DNA from: Eubacterium sp. CAG:274
GTDB taxonomy: Bacteria; Bacillota; Clostridia; Lachnospirales; CAG-274
Reading direction: 5' to 3'
Length of the DNA: 64,000 bases
NCBI GenBank assembly: GCA_000432155.1
Contig: FR888485.1
Span: forward strand, 54,632 to 118,631
Shown: positions 34,963 to 43,400 of the stretch, piece after piece
Position numbering within the stretch: the first letter of the stretch is position 1
Layout of the letters: each line of letters begins with the position of its first letter
The notes under the pieces: model-generated
The model's input: the letters and a program-made list of their open reading frames with translations, nothing else
Told to the model about the DNA's origin: nothing
Databases searched by the model: none
Program-made: the position numbers and the translations under genes

Positions 34963-35919
34963 ATGAGTAAATTAAAAAGTATAAGTGGATTTTTATCCTC
35001 AAATGTAGCAATATTGATTATTCTATTTTCGATTATTGCATTCTTTAAACCAAACGGTTTTTCTTGGGCAACAAATTACACAGCTATTTTTCTTGGTGTA
35101 GCTATGTTCGGTATGGGCTTAACCATAAAAACTCAGGATTTCAAGGTCGTGTTTACAAGACCAAAGGAGTTAGCTTTAGGCTTTGTGTTACAGTATACAA
35201 TTATGCCACTTTCAGCCTATGTATTGGCAAAAGTATTCAAGTTGCCTACAGATTTGGCTCTTGGTGTAATACTTGTAGGTTGTTGCCCAGGAGGTACAGC
35301 AAGTAATGTTATAACTTATATTGCAAAGGGCGATGTAGCTCTTTCAGTAGGTATGACAATAGTTTCTACAATACTTGCACCTCTTTGTACACCGGTTTTA
35401 GTATATGTTCTTGCCGGTTCTTGGGTTGAAGTTTCTATATATGCCATGATGCTTTCAGCTGTTAAGGTTGTATTAATTCCTGTTTTAGCAGGTATATTAC
35501 TTTACAGACTTTTCCCTAAGCAGATTGACAGCATTAGAGATGTATTGCCTTTGGTTTCTATTGTTTCTATAGTTATGATAATTTCTGGTATTGTAGGGGC
35601 AAACGCAGAAAAAATTATGACATGTGGAGCTTTAACATTTGTTGTTGTTATGATACATAATGGTATAGGTCTTTTAGCTGGTACTGCTGTTGGCAAAATG
35701 GCACATTTGGATAAGCCAAAGACTACAGCCGTTGCTATTGAGGTAGGTATGCAGAATAGTGGTTTGGCTATATCTATGGCTACAGCTAATTTTGCATCAA
35801 ATCCACTTGCTACATTACCTGGTGCAATTTTTAGTGTATGGCACAATATATCAGGTACAATTTACGCAAATCTTTGTAATAGAGAAGTTAAAAAAGAAGA
35901 AGTTGAAACTGTTAAATAA
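34963..35919 (+). CDS. panS: BASS-family transporter, probable ketopantoate transporter PanS
   Basis: 318 aa, about nine to ten membrane segments of the bile acid:sodium symporter family. Family blocks: FGMGLTIKTQDF, VGCCPGGTASNVITYIAKGDVALSV and EVGMQNSGLAISMA. PanS of enterobacteria is a BASS protein that takes up ketopantoate or pantoate; the neighbouring panC-panD support that role here. The start at 34963 follows AAGGAG by seven bases; the ATG at 34945 precedes that site. Confidence 0.82.
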   Translation: MSKLKSISGFLSSNVAILIILFSIIAFFKPNGFSWATNYTAIFLGVAMFGMGLTIKTQDFKVVFTRPKELALGFVLQYTIMPLSAYVLAKVFKLPTDLALGVILVGCCPGGTASNVITYIAKGDVALSVGMTIVSTILAPLCTPVLVYVLAGSWVEVSIYAMMLSAVKVVLIPVLAGILLYRLFPKQIDSIRDVLPLVSIVSIVMIISGIVGANAEKIMTCGALTFVVVMIHNGIGLLAGTAVGKMAHLDKPKTTAVAIEVGMQNSGLAISMATANFASNPLATLPGAIFSVWHNISGTIYANLCNREVKKEEVETVK

Positions 35920-35946
35920 ATGGGTTGAAAATATTTAGATAAATAT

Positions 35947-35980
35947 AAATAGCTGTCCTAAAAAGGGCAGCTATTTTTAT
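35947..35980 (+). terminator. Terminator of panS
   Basis: Stem 35947-35959 with 35964-35976 (one G-U pair), AAAA loop, then TTTTAT. Confidence 0.88.
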
Positions 35981-35985
35981 ATGAA

Positions 35986-36023
35986 ACGGAGATATTCAGC
36001 AATTAGAATATCTCCGTTTTTTT
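35986..36023. terminator. Second terminator, convergent side of deoB
   Basis: Perfect 12-bp stem ACGGAGATATTC/GAATATCTCCGT (35986-35997, 36006-36017). Seven T follow on the plus strand, and a short T run on the minus strand serves deoB. Confidence 0.85.
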
Positions 36024-36024
36024 A

Positions 36025-37182
36025 TTATTCTAAATCAAATTTTTCTCCATGTAAATCATTTTCAATATTAAAATAATTTGCAATAGTTTTTGCCAAATCG
36101 GCGTAAGTTTTTCTTATGCCTATGTTATGAGGCTTAATATTTTTTCCATAGCCTAGGAGGAAAACATATTCTCTTGAATGGTCTGTTGACGGTGTTGTTG
36201 GGTCGCAACCATGGTCAGCGGTAATAAAAAGTATGTCATCATCGCTCATAGCATTAATAATTCTAGGAAGATTATCATCAAAATATTGAAGTGATTTTCC
36301 AAATCCCTCTACATCATTTCTATGACCATAGAGCATATCAGTATCTACTAAGTTTGTAAATATAAGACCGTCTGGGGCATTTTCAATATATTTTATAGTC
36401 TGTTCTATACCCTCAGCATTTGTATGAGTATGAACAGACTGAGTTATACCTCTGTTGCAGAAAATATCTTCAATTTTACCTACAGCAGAAACTGTAAGAC
36501 CAGCATCAGAAACATAATCCAAAAGTGTAGGGGCAATAGGTGGAAGTGAAAAATCCTTTCTTCTTTCAGTTCTTGTATAGTGGCCATTTGAACCTATAAA
36601 AGGTCTGGCTATAACTCTACCTACACCATTATCTCCATGTAAAATTTCTCTGGCTATTTCGCAGTAGCGATACTGTTCTTCAATAGGTATAATATCTTCG
36701 TGGCAAGCAATCTGGAAAACACTATCGGCTGAAGTATATACAATAGGGTAGCCTGTTTTCATATGCTCATCGCCTAATTCCTGTATAATTACTGTACCAG
36801 ATGCTACACAGTTGCCTAAAACCTTTCTACCTATTTTACTTTCAAATTCTTCAATAATTTCTTTTGGAAATCCATTTGGATAAGTAGGGAAAGGCTTATC
36901 AATCCATATACCACTTATTTCCCAATGACCAGTTGTAGTATCTTTGCCGGCAGAATGTTCAGCCATTTTCCCATAGATACCATTTGGGTTATTTACTTTT
37001 TCATATACATTGTCGCCGTCAATAAGTCCTAATCCCAAATTACACATATTTTTTAAATTAAGTGCCGGAAGTGCTTCTTTAACATGCATAAGAGTGTTAC
37101 TGCCTTTGTCGCCATATTTATCAGCGTTAGGTAATTCTCCAATGCCTACAGCGTCTAATACAATTATTATTGCTCTTTTCAT
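36025..37182 (-). CDS. deoB: Phosphopentomutase
   Basis: 385 aa, alkaline-phosphatase superfamily. Interconverts (deoxy)ribose-1- and 5-phosphate. Metal and catalytic blocks: AIIIVLDAVGIGELPNADKYGD (Asp 10), GKDTTTGHWEI (phosphorylated Thr) and FITADHGCDPTTPSTDHSREY. It follows pdp by 12 bp; together they route nucleosides into the pentose phosphate pathway. Confidence 0.97.
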   Translation of the reverse strand: MKRAIIIVLDAVGIGELPNADKYGDKGSNTLMHVKEALPALNLKNMCNLGLGLIDGDNVYEKVNNPNGIYGKMAEHSAGKDTTTGHWEISGIWIDKPFPTYPNGFPKEIIEEFESKIGRKVLGNCVASGTVIIQELGDEHMKTGYPIVYTSADSVFQIACHEDIIPIEEQYRYCEIAREILHGDNGVGRVIARPFIGSNGHYTRTERRKDFSLPPIAPTLLDYVSDAGLTVSAVGKIEDIFCNRGITQSVHTHTNAEGIEQTIKYIENAPDGLIFTNLVDTDMLYGHRNDVEGFGKSLQYFDDNLPRIINAMSDDDILFITADHGCDPTTPSTDHSREYVFLLGYGKNIKPHNIGIRKTYADLAKTIANYFNIENDLHGEKFDLE

Positions 37183-37194
37183 ATATACCCCTCC

Positions 37195-38496
37195 TTATTT
37201 AATAATTTTATAGATTAAAGGTTGTTTTTCAGGCTTTTCGCCAATAACAACAGCCTGATTTATTATTTCACTTGCTCTTTTACATTTTTCAGTAGTTGAA
37301 GAATATACGGTTGCTATAACTTCACCAGTTTTGACAGTATCTCCAAGTCTTTTTTTCATAATTATACCGGCACTATAGTCTATTTTATCTGTTTTTGTTA
37401 ACCTGCCAGCACCTGTAGCAACAGATGCTCTGCCTATATTGTCTGTATCTATATGAGAAATATAACCGTCTTTTTCGGCTTTTACTTCAAGGCTCTCTTT
37501 AGGCTGTTGGAAAAGTGAATAATCATCAATAACACTAGGATTTCCGCCCTGTAATGTTATTAATTCTCTAAATTTTTCTAAGCCTTTATGGTTATTTATA
37601 TTTTCCTCTAATGCCTTGTGTGCCATTTCAGCATTTTCAAAAATGCCACCTAATACAAGCATTTCGCTACCTAAAGCAAGGGAAACATCTTTTAATGCAC
37701 CATTTATATTACCCTTTAGAATTTCTATTGCTTCTATAACTTCAAGGCTGTTGCCAATGTGCATACCCAGAGGTTCATTCATATTTGTTAAAAATGCTGT
37801 TATGTTTTTGCCCAAATGTTTACCTATGCCAATCATTGTAGTAGCCAGTTTTTCGGCATCATCAATATTTTTCATAAAAGCGCCGTTACCAAATTTAACA
37901 TCAAGAACTATAGCATCACTACCGGCAGCCAGTTTTTTGCTCATTATACTAGATGCAATAAGGGATATATTTTCAACTGTTCCTGTTACATCTCTAAGGG
38001 CGTAAAGGGATTTGTCAGCTGGAGCAAGGTCGGAAGTTTGGCTCATAAGAGCTATGCCATTTTTCTCAACCTGTAAAAACGCCTGTTCTTCTGAAAGTGA
38101 TACATTAAAGTTTGGTATAGATTCTAACTTATCCAATGTGCCACCAGTATGTCCTAAACCTCGGCCACTCATTTTTATTACTGGCAAACCAAGAGAAGCT
38201 GTCAAAGGGGCAAGTACAAGGGTAGTAGTATCTCCAACGCCACCGGTACTATGTTTATCTACTTTTATGCCTTTTACAGAACTTAAATCCAATGTTTTGC
38301 CTGAATTGGTCATAGCCATTGTAAGTTGTGAAGTTTCTTCAATATCCATACCATTGAGATAAATAGCCATAAGCATTGATGAAATTTGGTAATCTGGGAT
38401 TGTGCCGTCAGTTACACCTTTTATAAAATAGTTTATTTCATCTTTAGAAAGTTTTTTATTGTCACGCTTTTTAATAATTAAATCTACAAAATCCAT
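37195..38496 (-). CDS. pdp: Pyrimidine-nucleoside phosphorylase
   Basis: 433 aa. Splits uridine and thymidine to base and sugar-1-phosphate. Signatures: VDKHSTGGVGDTTTLVLAPL, MSGRGLGHTGGTLDKLESI (family signature) and ALRDVTGTVENISLIASSIMSKKLA. Distinguishing it from thymidine phosphorylase (deoA) by eye is not fully safe, but Firmicutes enzymes of this sequence type are usually Pdp. First gene of pdp-deoB. Confidence 0.93.
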   Translation of the reverse strand: MDFVDLIIKKRDNKKLSKDEINYFIKGVTDGTIPDYQISSMLMAIYLNGMDIEETSQLTMAMTNSGKTLDLSSVKGIKVDKHSTGGVGDTTTLVLAPLTASLGLPVIKMSGRGLGHTGGTLDKLESIPNFNVSLSEEQAFLQVEKNGIALMSQTSDLAPADKSLYALRDVTGTVENISLIASSIMSKKLAAGSDAIVLDVKFGNGAFMKNIDDAEKLATTMIGIGKHLGKNITAFLTNMNEPLGMHIGNSLEVIEAIEILKGNINGALKDVSLALGSEMLVLGGIFENAEMAHKALEENINNHKGLEKFRELITLQGGNPSVIDDYSLFQQPKESLEVKAEKDGYISHIDTDNIGRASVATGAGRLTKTDKIDYSAGIIMKKRLGDTVKTGEVIATVYSSTTEKCKRASEIINQAVVIGEKPEKQPLIYKIIK

Positions 38497-38518
38497 AGTT
38501 ACCCCTCCTTTTAATTTT

Positions 38519-38547
38519 ATTATAGGCTAAGGTGTGTAAAACTTCAA
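38519..38547 (-). promoter_or_regulatory. Promoter of pdp-deoB
   Basis: Minus strand: TTGAAG (38542-38547), 17-bp spacer, TATAAT (38519-38524). Confidence 0.72.
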
Positions 38548-38596
38548 TATAGATTTTTGTATTATTTAGTGATAAAATGTCATTGGAGGTGATACA

Positions 38597-39292
38597 ATGA
38601 ATGTAAGTGTTATTATTGTAGCAGCAGGTAGTGGAAAGAGAATGAAAAGTGCTATTGCTAAACAATATTTAGACTTAAAGGGCAGAAGTATATTAAGTTA
38701 TACCGTTGAAGTGTTTGAAGAAAGTCCTGTTGTAAATGAAATAATATTGGTTACAGGAAAAGACGAAATAGAGTATGTAAAAAGTGAAATTATTGATAGA
38801 TATGGTTTTACAAAAATAAAGGCTGTTGTTGAGGGTGGAAGTGAAAGACAGTATTCTGTTGAAAATGGCTTAAATAATGTATCTGATAATTGTGATATAG
38901 TTATGATTCACGATGGTGTAAGACCTTTTATTGATGAAAATAGTATTGAAGTTTTGGCTGAGGATACAGCAAAATATGGTGCTTGTGTATTAGGTGTTTT
39001 TGCAAAGGATACTATAAAAATTTGTGATGAAAATGGCTTTGTAGTTGATACTCCAAACAGAAAATTATTGTGGCACGCACAGACACCACAATGTTTTAAA
39101 TATGATGTTATAAAAAAGGCCTATGAAAAGGCAAAGAAAGATAACTATTTAGGTACTGATGATTCTATGCTTGTAGAGAGAACAGGTCAGAAAATAAAAA
39201 TGGTTGAGGGTAGTTACGACAATATTAAAATAACAACTCCTGAGGATTTATATGTGGGAGAAAGAATATTGGAAAGAAATCTGAATAAATAA
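38597..39292 (+). CDS. ispD: 2-C-methyl-D-erythritol 4-phosphate cytidylyltransferase
   Basis: 231 aa. MEP isoprenoid pathway step forming CDP-ME. Blocks: VIIVAAGSGKRMKSAIAKQYL (CTP-binding), VEGGSERQYSVENGL, IHDGVRPFI and LLWHAQTPQCFKYDVI with a closing ITTPEDL. No ispF is adjacent. Confidence 0.95.
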   Translation: MNVSVIIVAAGSGKRMKSAIAKQYLDLKGRSILSYTVEVFEESPVVNEIILVTGKDEIEYVKSEIIDRYGFTKIKAVVEGGSERQYSVENGLNNVSDNCDIVMIHDGVRPFIDENSIEVLAEDTAKYGACVLGVFAKDTIKICDENGFVVDTPNRKLLWHAQTPQCFKYDVIKKAYEKAKKDNYLGTDDSMLVERTGQKIKMVEGSYDNIKITTPEDLYVGERILERNLNK

Positions 39293-39326
39293 TAAAAATA
39301 TATTCAGATGAAAGTTATATAGAAAA

Positions 39327-39436
39327 CCTCCTAGGCTAAAATGGTAGTGATTCGACTTACATACCATAAAAGCATAGGAGGCATATAGATGAATAAATCA
39401 TCAAATAATAGACTAGCATATAGAACATTAATATAA
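39327..39436 (+). other. Long imperfect hairpin sequestering a ribosome-binding site, with 15-codon frame
   Basis: CCTCCTA (39327-39333) pairs with TAGGAGG (39375-39381), with an inner ATGGTA/TACCAT stem (39341-39346, 39362-39367) and a 15-nt loop. The 3' arm is a perfect ribosome-binding site seven bases before an ATG (39389) that opens a 15-codon frame, MNKSSNNRLAYRTLI, ending at 39436. It lies between the converging ispD and HAD genes. It may be a remnant of a mobile element or a translationally regulated leader; I cannot tell. Confidence 0.4.
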
Positions 39437-39464
39437 ATAAATATAAATGTCAATACAAGTTCTT

Positions 39465-40109
39465 TTATAAAAGTTTTTCTACAGCAGTTACAATGTCAAC
39501 AGGGGAGTCAATTATTATATCAGCACCATCTAAATCAGCTATTGTTCTAAATCCCCAAAGAACACCAATAACAGGTAAATTTGAATTTTTACCTGTAGCT
39601 ACATCAACCTCACTATCTCCAACATAAACAGCATTTTTTCTATCTATTTTCAATGTATCAAGGGCAAGGAATACACCGTCAGGGGCAGGCTTTTTAGGTC
39701 TTTTAGTTGTATCAGCACCTATAGCTATTTGAATTTTATCTCCAAATAATTTTTTCACCATATCCTTAGTAGCAAAATCAGGCTTATTTGATACAACTCC
39801 ACATACATAGCCTTTTTTGTTAAGAGTATCTAAAACTTCTAAAATACCATTATAAGGCTTAGTTTTGTTGCACATATTGTCTTTATAGTATTCTCTGAAA
39901 ATAGAAATTGCCTTTTCAAATTTATCTTGATTTTCACTACCTAATGCTCTTTTTACGAGCATATCAGCACCATTTCCAACATATTGTCTGGTTTGTTCAA
40001 TATTTATCTGTTTAGCACCAACTTTTGACATAGCATAGTTAGTGCTATCCATTAAATCCTCAAGAGAATTAACAAGTGTTCCGTCTAAATCAAAAATTAC
40101 AGCTTTCAT
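39465..40109 (-). CDS. HAD-superfamily phosphatase (phosphoglycolate phosphatase-like)
   Basis: 214 aa. HAD motif I DLDGTLVNS (Asp 8, Asp 10), motif II VVSNKPD, motif III Lys in KRPKKPAPDG, motif IV VGDSEVDVATGKN. The cap is the alpha-helical type of the Gph/PpaX group. The substrate cannot be set from sequence alone. It is monocistronic. Confidence 0.88.
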   Translation of the reverse strand: MKAVIFDLDGTLVNSLEDLMDSTNYAMSKVGAKQINIEQTRQYVGNGADMLVKRALGSENQDKFEKAISIFREYYKDNMCNKTKPYNGILEVLDTLNKKGYVCGVVSNKPDFATKDMVKKLFGDKIQIAIGADTTKRPKKPAPDGVFLALDTLKIDRKNAVYVGDSEVDVATGKNSNLPVIGVLWGFRTIADLDGADIIIDSPVDIVTAVEKLL

Positions 40110-40206
40110 AGTACACCTCCATACAATGGCAATTTTAACACATTACTGTCAGTAACACAATTAAAAAAGCGACATAATATAAATATATAGATTTTCGGAG
40201 GACAGT

Positions 40207-41457
40207 ATGGATAGGTATGTTATCTGTGGAGGCGAAAGGCTTTCAGGTCAGGTAAAGATAAGTGGTGCAAAAAATGCTGTACTTCCTATACTTGCCGGTA
40301 CATTAATGACTAAAAATGCAGTTTTAAAGAATGTACCTAATTTAAGTGATGTGGCTTATACTGTTGAAATACTTGAAAATTTGGGAATGAATATAACAAG
40401 AGAAAATGACAAAATGAATATTATAAATAGTGGCATAGTAAATACTGTTCTCCCTACAGAGCTTTGTAGCAAAATGCGTTCTTCAATACTTCTTATGGGT
40501 GGAATGTTGGCATCAGCCGGAGAGGTAACTATACCATATCCGGGAGGCTGTTCTTTAGGTAGCAGACCTATTGATATTCATTTAAAGGCTGTTGAAAAAA
40601 TGGGCGTAGAAATAGCAGAAAGTAGCAAGGGTATATATTGTAAAGTAAGAAATTTACAGGGAACAAAAATAAAATTACCTTTTCCTAGTGTAGGTGCAAC
40701 TGAAAATATTATGCTTTTGGGAACACTTGCAAAGGGTGTTACGATTATTGAAAATCCAGCAAAAGAGCCAGAAATAGTTGATTTACAGTTGTTTTTAAAT
40801 AAAGCAGGAGGAAACATTTGTGGTGCTGGTACGAATAGGATATATATTGAGGGTGTCAAGAAATTAGATTGGTGTGAACACACTATTATTCCAGATAGAA
40901 TAGAAACAGGTACTTTTATGACAATGGCAGTTGCAACAGGTGGGGAATTATTTATAGAAAGTACAGAGCCTAAGCATTTAAGTGCCACTATTGATATTGT
41001 AAAGAAAACAGGTGCAGTTATAAAAATAAATAAGAATAGCCTGTATATTGACGCTCCGGAAAAAATAAATGCTATTGAAAAAATAGCCACAAATGTATAT
41101 CCAAAATTACCTACGGATATGCAGGCTGAAATAATGGCTATGGTTTTAAAGGCAAAAGGAAAAAGCTATATATCAGAAAATATATTTAATGGCAGAAATA
41201 AGCACATTCCGGAAATGAACAAAATGGGAGCAAACATAATACAGATAGATTCACGCCATTTTGAAGTAAATGGTGTGGACAATTTAGTAGGAACAGAAGT
41301 AGAGGCAACAGATTTAAGAGGTGGAGCAGGTCTTGTAATAGCAGGGCTTTCAGCTGAGGGAGAAACAACTATTAAAAATATAAGCCATATTGAAAGAGGA
41401 TATGACAAGTTTGATGAAAAAATACAGGCAATAGGTGGGAAAATTTATAAGGTGTAA
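40207..41457 (+). CDS. murA: UDP-N-acetylglucosamine 1-carboxyvinyltransferase
   Basis: 416 aa. First committed step of peptidoglycan synthesis. KISGAKNAVLPIL contains Lys 22-Asn 23 (substrate) and Cys 115 in YPGGCSLGSRPIDIH is the residue attacked by fosfomycin; it is intact. C-terminal DLRGGAGLVIAGLSAEGET is conserved. Firmicutes often have two MurA paralogues; which one this is cannot be said. Confidence 0.96.
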   Translation: MDRYVICGGERLSGQVKISGAKNAVLPILAGTLMTKNAVLKNVPNLSDVAYTVEILENLGMNITRENDKMNIINSGIVNTVLPTELCSKMRSSILLMGGMLASAGEVTIPYPGGCSLGSRPIDIHLKAVEKMGVEIAESSKGIYCKVRNLQGTKIKLPFPSVGATENIMLLGTLAKGVTIIENPAKEPEIVDLQLFLNKAGGNICGAGTNRIYIEGVKKLDWCEHTIIPDRIETGTFMTMAVATGGELFIESTEPKHLSATIDIVKKTGAVIKINKNSLYIDAPEKINAIEKIATNVYPKLPTDMQAEIMAMVLKAKGKSYISENIFNGRNKHIPEMNKMGANIIQIDSRHFEVNGVDNLVGTEVEATDLRGGAGLVIAGLSAEGETTIKNISHIERGYDKFDEKIQAIGGKIYKV

Positions 41458-41463
41458 ATTAAG

Positions 41464-41492
41464 TTGACACATTTATTTTCTAGTGATATATT
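41464..41492 (+). promoter_or_regulatory. Promoter downstream of murA
   Basis: TTGACA (41464-41469), 17-bp spacer, TATATT (41487-41492). It is followed within 20 bp by a terminator, then a repeat copy, then the nitrilase-like gene. Confidence 0.65.
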
Positions 41493-41511
41493 GGTAAATA
41501 AGTTTTACGAC

Positions 41512-41545
41512 AAAGAGGTCCTTATATTAAGGGTCTCTTTTTTTA
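41512..41545 (+). terminator. Terminator before repeat copy B
   Basis: 10-bp stem with two G-U pairs (41512-41521, 41531-41540) and a run of seven T. Confidence 0.8.
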
Positions 41546-41615
41546 TAATGAATCGGAAAGATAAATCCGATGGCTTGATTGCAAGCCACAAATTAACAAA
41601 GTTAATTTGTTCTAA
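41546..41615 (+). repeat. Three-hairpin dispersed repeat, copy B
   Basis: 70 bp. Hairpin 1 ATCGGA/TCCGAT, hairpin 2 GGCTTG-ATTG-CAAGCC, hairpin 3 ACAAATTAAC-AAA-GTTAATTTGT. Begins at the last bases of the terminator T tract; the nitrilase-like gene starts 23 bp after it. Confidence 0.92.
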
Positions 41616-41638
41616 ATTTATTAGAAAGGAAAGATATT

Positions 41639-42457
41639 ATGATTTGTAATGTAGTTTGTATACAGACTTATCCGTTCCTGTGTGATAAAGCTAAAAACAT
41701 AAATAAAATGATAGAGTTACTTGAAAAGGCTGTTAGTGAAAAGCCTGATACACAGCTTGTGGTATTTCCGGAATTGGCAACAACAGGCTATGAATGTGGA
41801 GAAAAATTTAAAGAGTTGGCAGAAGTTATAGATGATAAATCAGAAACAGTACAAGCCTTTTCAAATGTTGCTTTAAAACATAATATACACATCATATTGG
41901 GTATGGCAGAAAGAGATGCCAATGCCTCTGAAATATTATATAATTCACAGCTTTTTATAAGTAACAAGGGGAAAATTATAGGGACATACAGAAAAATTCA
42001 CTTGTTTGATACAGAAAAGGATTGGTTTACAGCCGGAACAGAATATAAGGTCTTTGATACTGAAATAGGCAGAATAGGTCTTTTTATTTGTTATGATGCT
42101 TCTTTCCCAGAGGTTTCCAGAATTTTGGCAATAAAGGGAGCAGAATTGCTTGTACATAGTACAAATTGGAATAAGCCAGATGATTATGATATGGATATGT
42201 ATGTATCTGTAAGAGCTTTGGAAAATACAGTTTATATTGCTTGTTGTAACAGAATAGGTAAAGATAAAAGCCTTGATTTCTTTGGCCACACTAGGATAAT
42301 TGACCCAACAGGCAGGATTATTTCTGAAATTAGGGGAGAAGTAGAGGGCTACACATTTGCAAGCCTTGATTATGGAAGAATTAATAAATTAAAGGAAAAT
42401 GGATATACAATGCTTTCAGAAAGACGACCTGAATTGTATAAAAGTATTTGTGAATAA
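41639..42457 (+). CDS. Nitrilase-superfamily carbon-nitrogen hydrolase
   Basis: 272 aa. The full catalytic triad is present: Glu 45 (FPELATTG), Lys 119 (YRKIHLF) and Cys 151 (FICYDASFPE). These enzymes cleave amides or carbamoyl groups in the cytoplasm. Branch (omega-amidase, N-carbamoylputrescine amidase or other) is unclear. AGAAAGGAAAG precedes the ATG. It is preceded by repeat copy B and followed by copy C. Confidence 0.88.
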   Translation: MICNVVCIQTYPFLCDKAKNINKMIELLEKAVSEKPDTQLVVFPELATTGYECGEKFKELAEVIDDKSETVQAFSNVALKHNIHIILGMAERDANASEILYNSQLFISNKGKIIGTYRKIHLFDTEKDWFTAGTEYKVFDTEIGRIGLFICYDASFPEVSRILAIKGAELLVHSTNWNKPDDYDMDMYVSVRALENTVYIACCNRIGKDKSLDFFGHTRIIDPTGRIISEIRGEVEGYTFASLDYGRINKLKENGYTMLSERRPELYKSICE

Positions 42458-42461
42458 TATA

Positions 42462-42494
42462 AAAGGATATGCCCACAATTAAGGCATATCCTTT
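42462..42494 (+). terminator. Terminator before repeat copy C
   Basis: AAAGGATATGCC/GGCATATCCTTT (42462-42473, 42483-42494), 9-nt loop. The usual T tract is cut to TTT by the start of the repeat. Confidence 0.82.
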
Positions 42495-42562
42495 AGTGAA
42501 TCGGGAAGATAAACCCGATGGCTTGCTTGCAAGCCACAAATTAAGAATTTAATTTGTTCTGA
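42494..42562 (+). repeat. Three-hairpin dispersed repeat, copy C
   Basis: 69 bp. Hairpin 1 ATCGGG/CCCGAT (both arms changed together relative to copy B), hairpin 2 GGCTTGC/GCAAGCC, hairpin 3 ACAAATTAA-GAAT-TTAATTTGT. Its last 22 bp overlap the 3' end of nth. Confidence 0.92.
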
Positions 42563-43209
42563 ACATTTTGATATTGGTCACAGTATTCACTTAAAAAACA
42601 TTTTTCACATTGTGGATTTCTGGCTTTACATATAGTTCTACCATGGGCAATAATTTGTGTATTATATCTACCCCAGTATTCCTCTGGAAAAATTCGCATT
42701 AGTTCAAATTCTATTTTTACAGGGTCTTCGCTGTTGGTAAAGCCTAATTTATTGCTTATTCGTTTTACATGAGTATCTACAACTATGCTAGGAATATGGA
42801 AAATGTGAGTTCTGACCACATTGGCAGTTTTTCTTCCTACACCAGCAAGAGAAGTAAGACTTTCTATATCCGATGGTAATTCCCCATTAAATCGTTCCAA
42901 CAATGCTCTTGTGCAAAGTATTATATTCTTTGCCTTATTTCTGAAAAATCCAGTTGTTCTTATATCTTGCTCCATTTCTGATAAGTCTGCTTGTGCAAAG
43001 GCTTCAAGAGTTGGATATTTCTTAAAAAGTGTTTCTGTAACTATATTTACTCTATCGTCTGTACATTGAGCAGAAAGTATTGTAGCAATTAAAAGCTCGT
43101 AGGGTTTTGTGTAATGAAGATAGCACTTATCCATTGTAGGATAATACTCATCAAGTAATGGTAAAACATGTTCAACTTTGTATTTTATTCTTTTGCTAAC
43201 AGGTGGCAT
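42541..43209 (-). CDS. nth: Endonuclease III
   Basis: 222 aa. Base-excision DNA glycosylase/lyase. HhH motif SLAGVGRKTANVV with catalytic Lys, catalytic Asp in VVDTHVKRISNKLG, and a C-terminal 4Fe-4S loop starting CKARNPQCEKCFLSEYC. The last residues QNKLNS and the stop codon are supplied by repeat copy C, so the native C-terminus was changed when the repeat inserted. Confidence 0.96.
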   Translation of the reverse strand: MPPVSKRIKYKVEHVLPLLDEYYPTMDKCYLHYTKPYELLIATILSAQCTDDRVNIVTETLFKKYPTLEAFAQADLSEMEQDIRTTGFFRNKAKNIILCTRALLERFNGELPSDIESLTSLAGVGRKTANVVRTHIFHIPSIVVDTHVKRISNKLGFTNSEDPVKIEFELMRIFPEEYWGRYNTQIIAHGRTICKARNPQCEKCFLSEYCDQYQNVQNKLNS

Positions 43210-43270
43210 TTTATCACCTCAAAATCCTTATTATTGTAAGCCTACAAGGGCATTTTTTATTATAGTTGAC

Positions 43271-43298
43271 TTGACAAAGTCTGTCAATATTGTATAAT
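43271..43298 (+). promoter_or_regulatory. Promoter of the 43401 gene
   Basis: TTGACA (43271-43276), 16-bp spacer, TATAAT (43293-43298). About 95 bp of leader follows. Confidence 0.7.
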
Positions 43299-43400
43299 GT
43301 AACTTGAATGTAATGTTGTGTGAAAAGTTAAAAACACAACAATGGGAACCAAGTTCCGAAAATGTAGTTATTTAAAAACTCTCAGAAAGGAGGAAATTTG

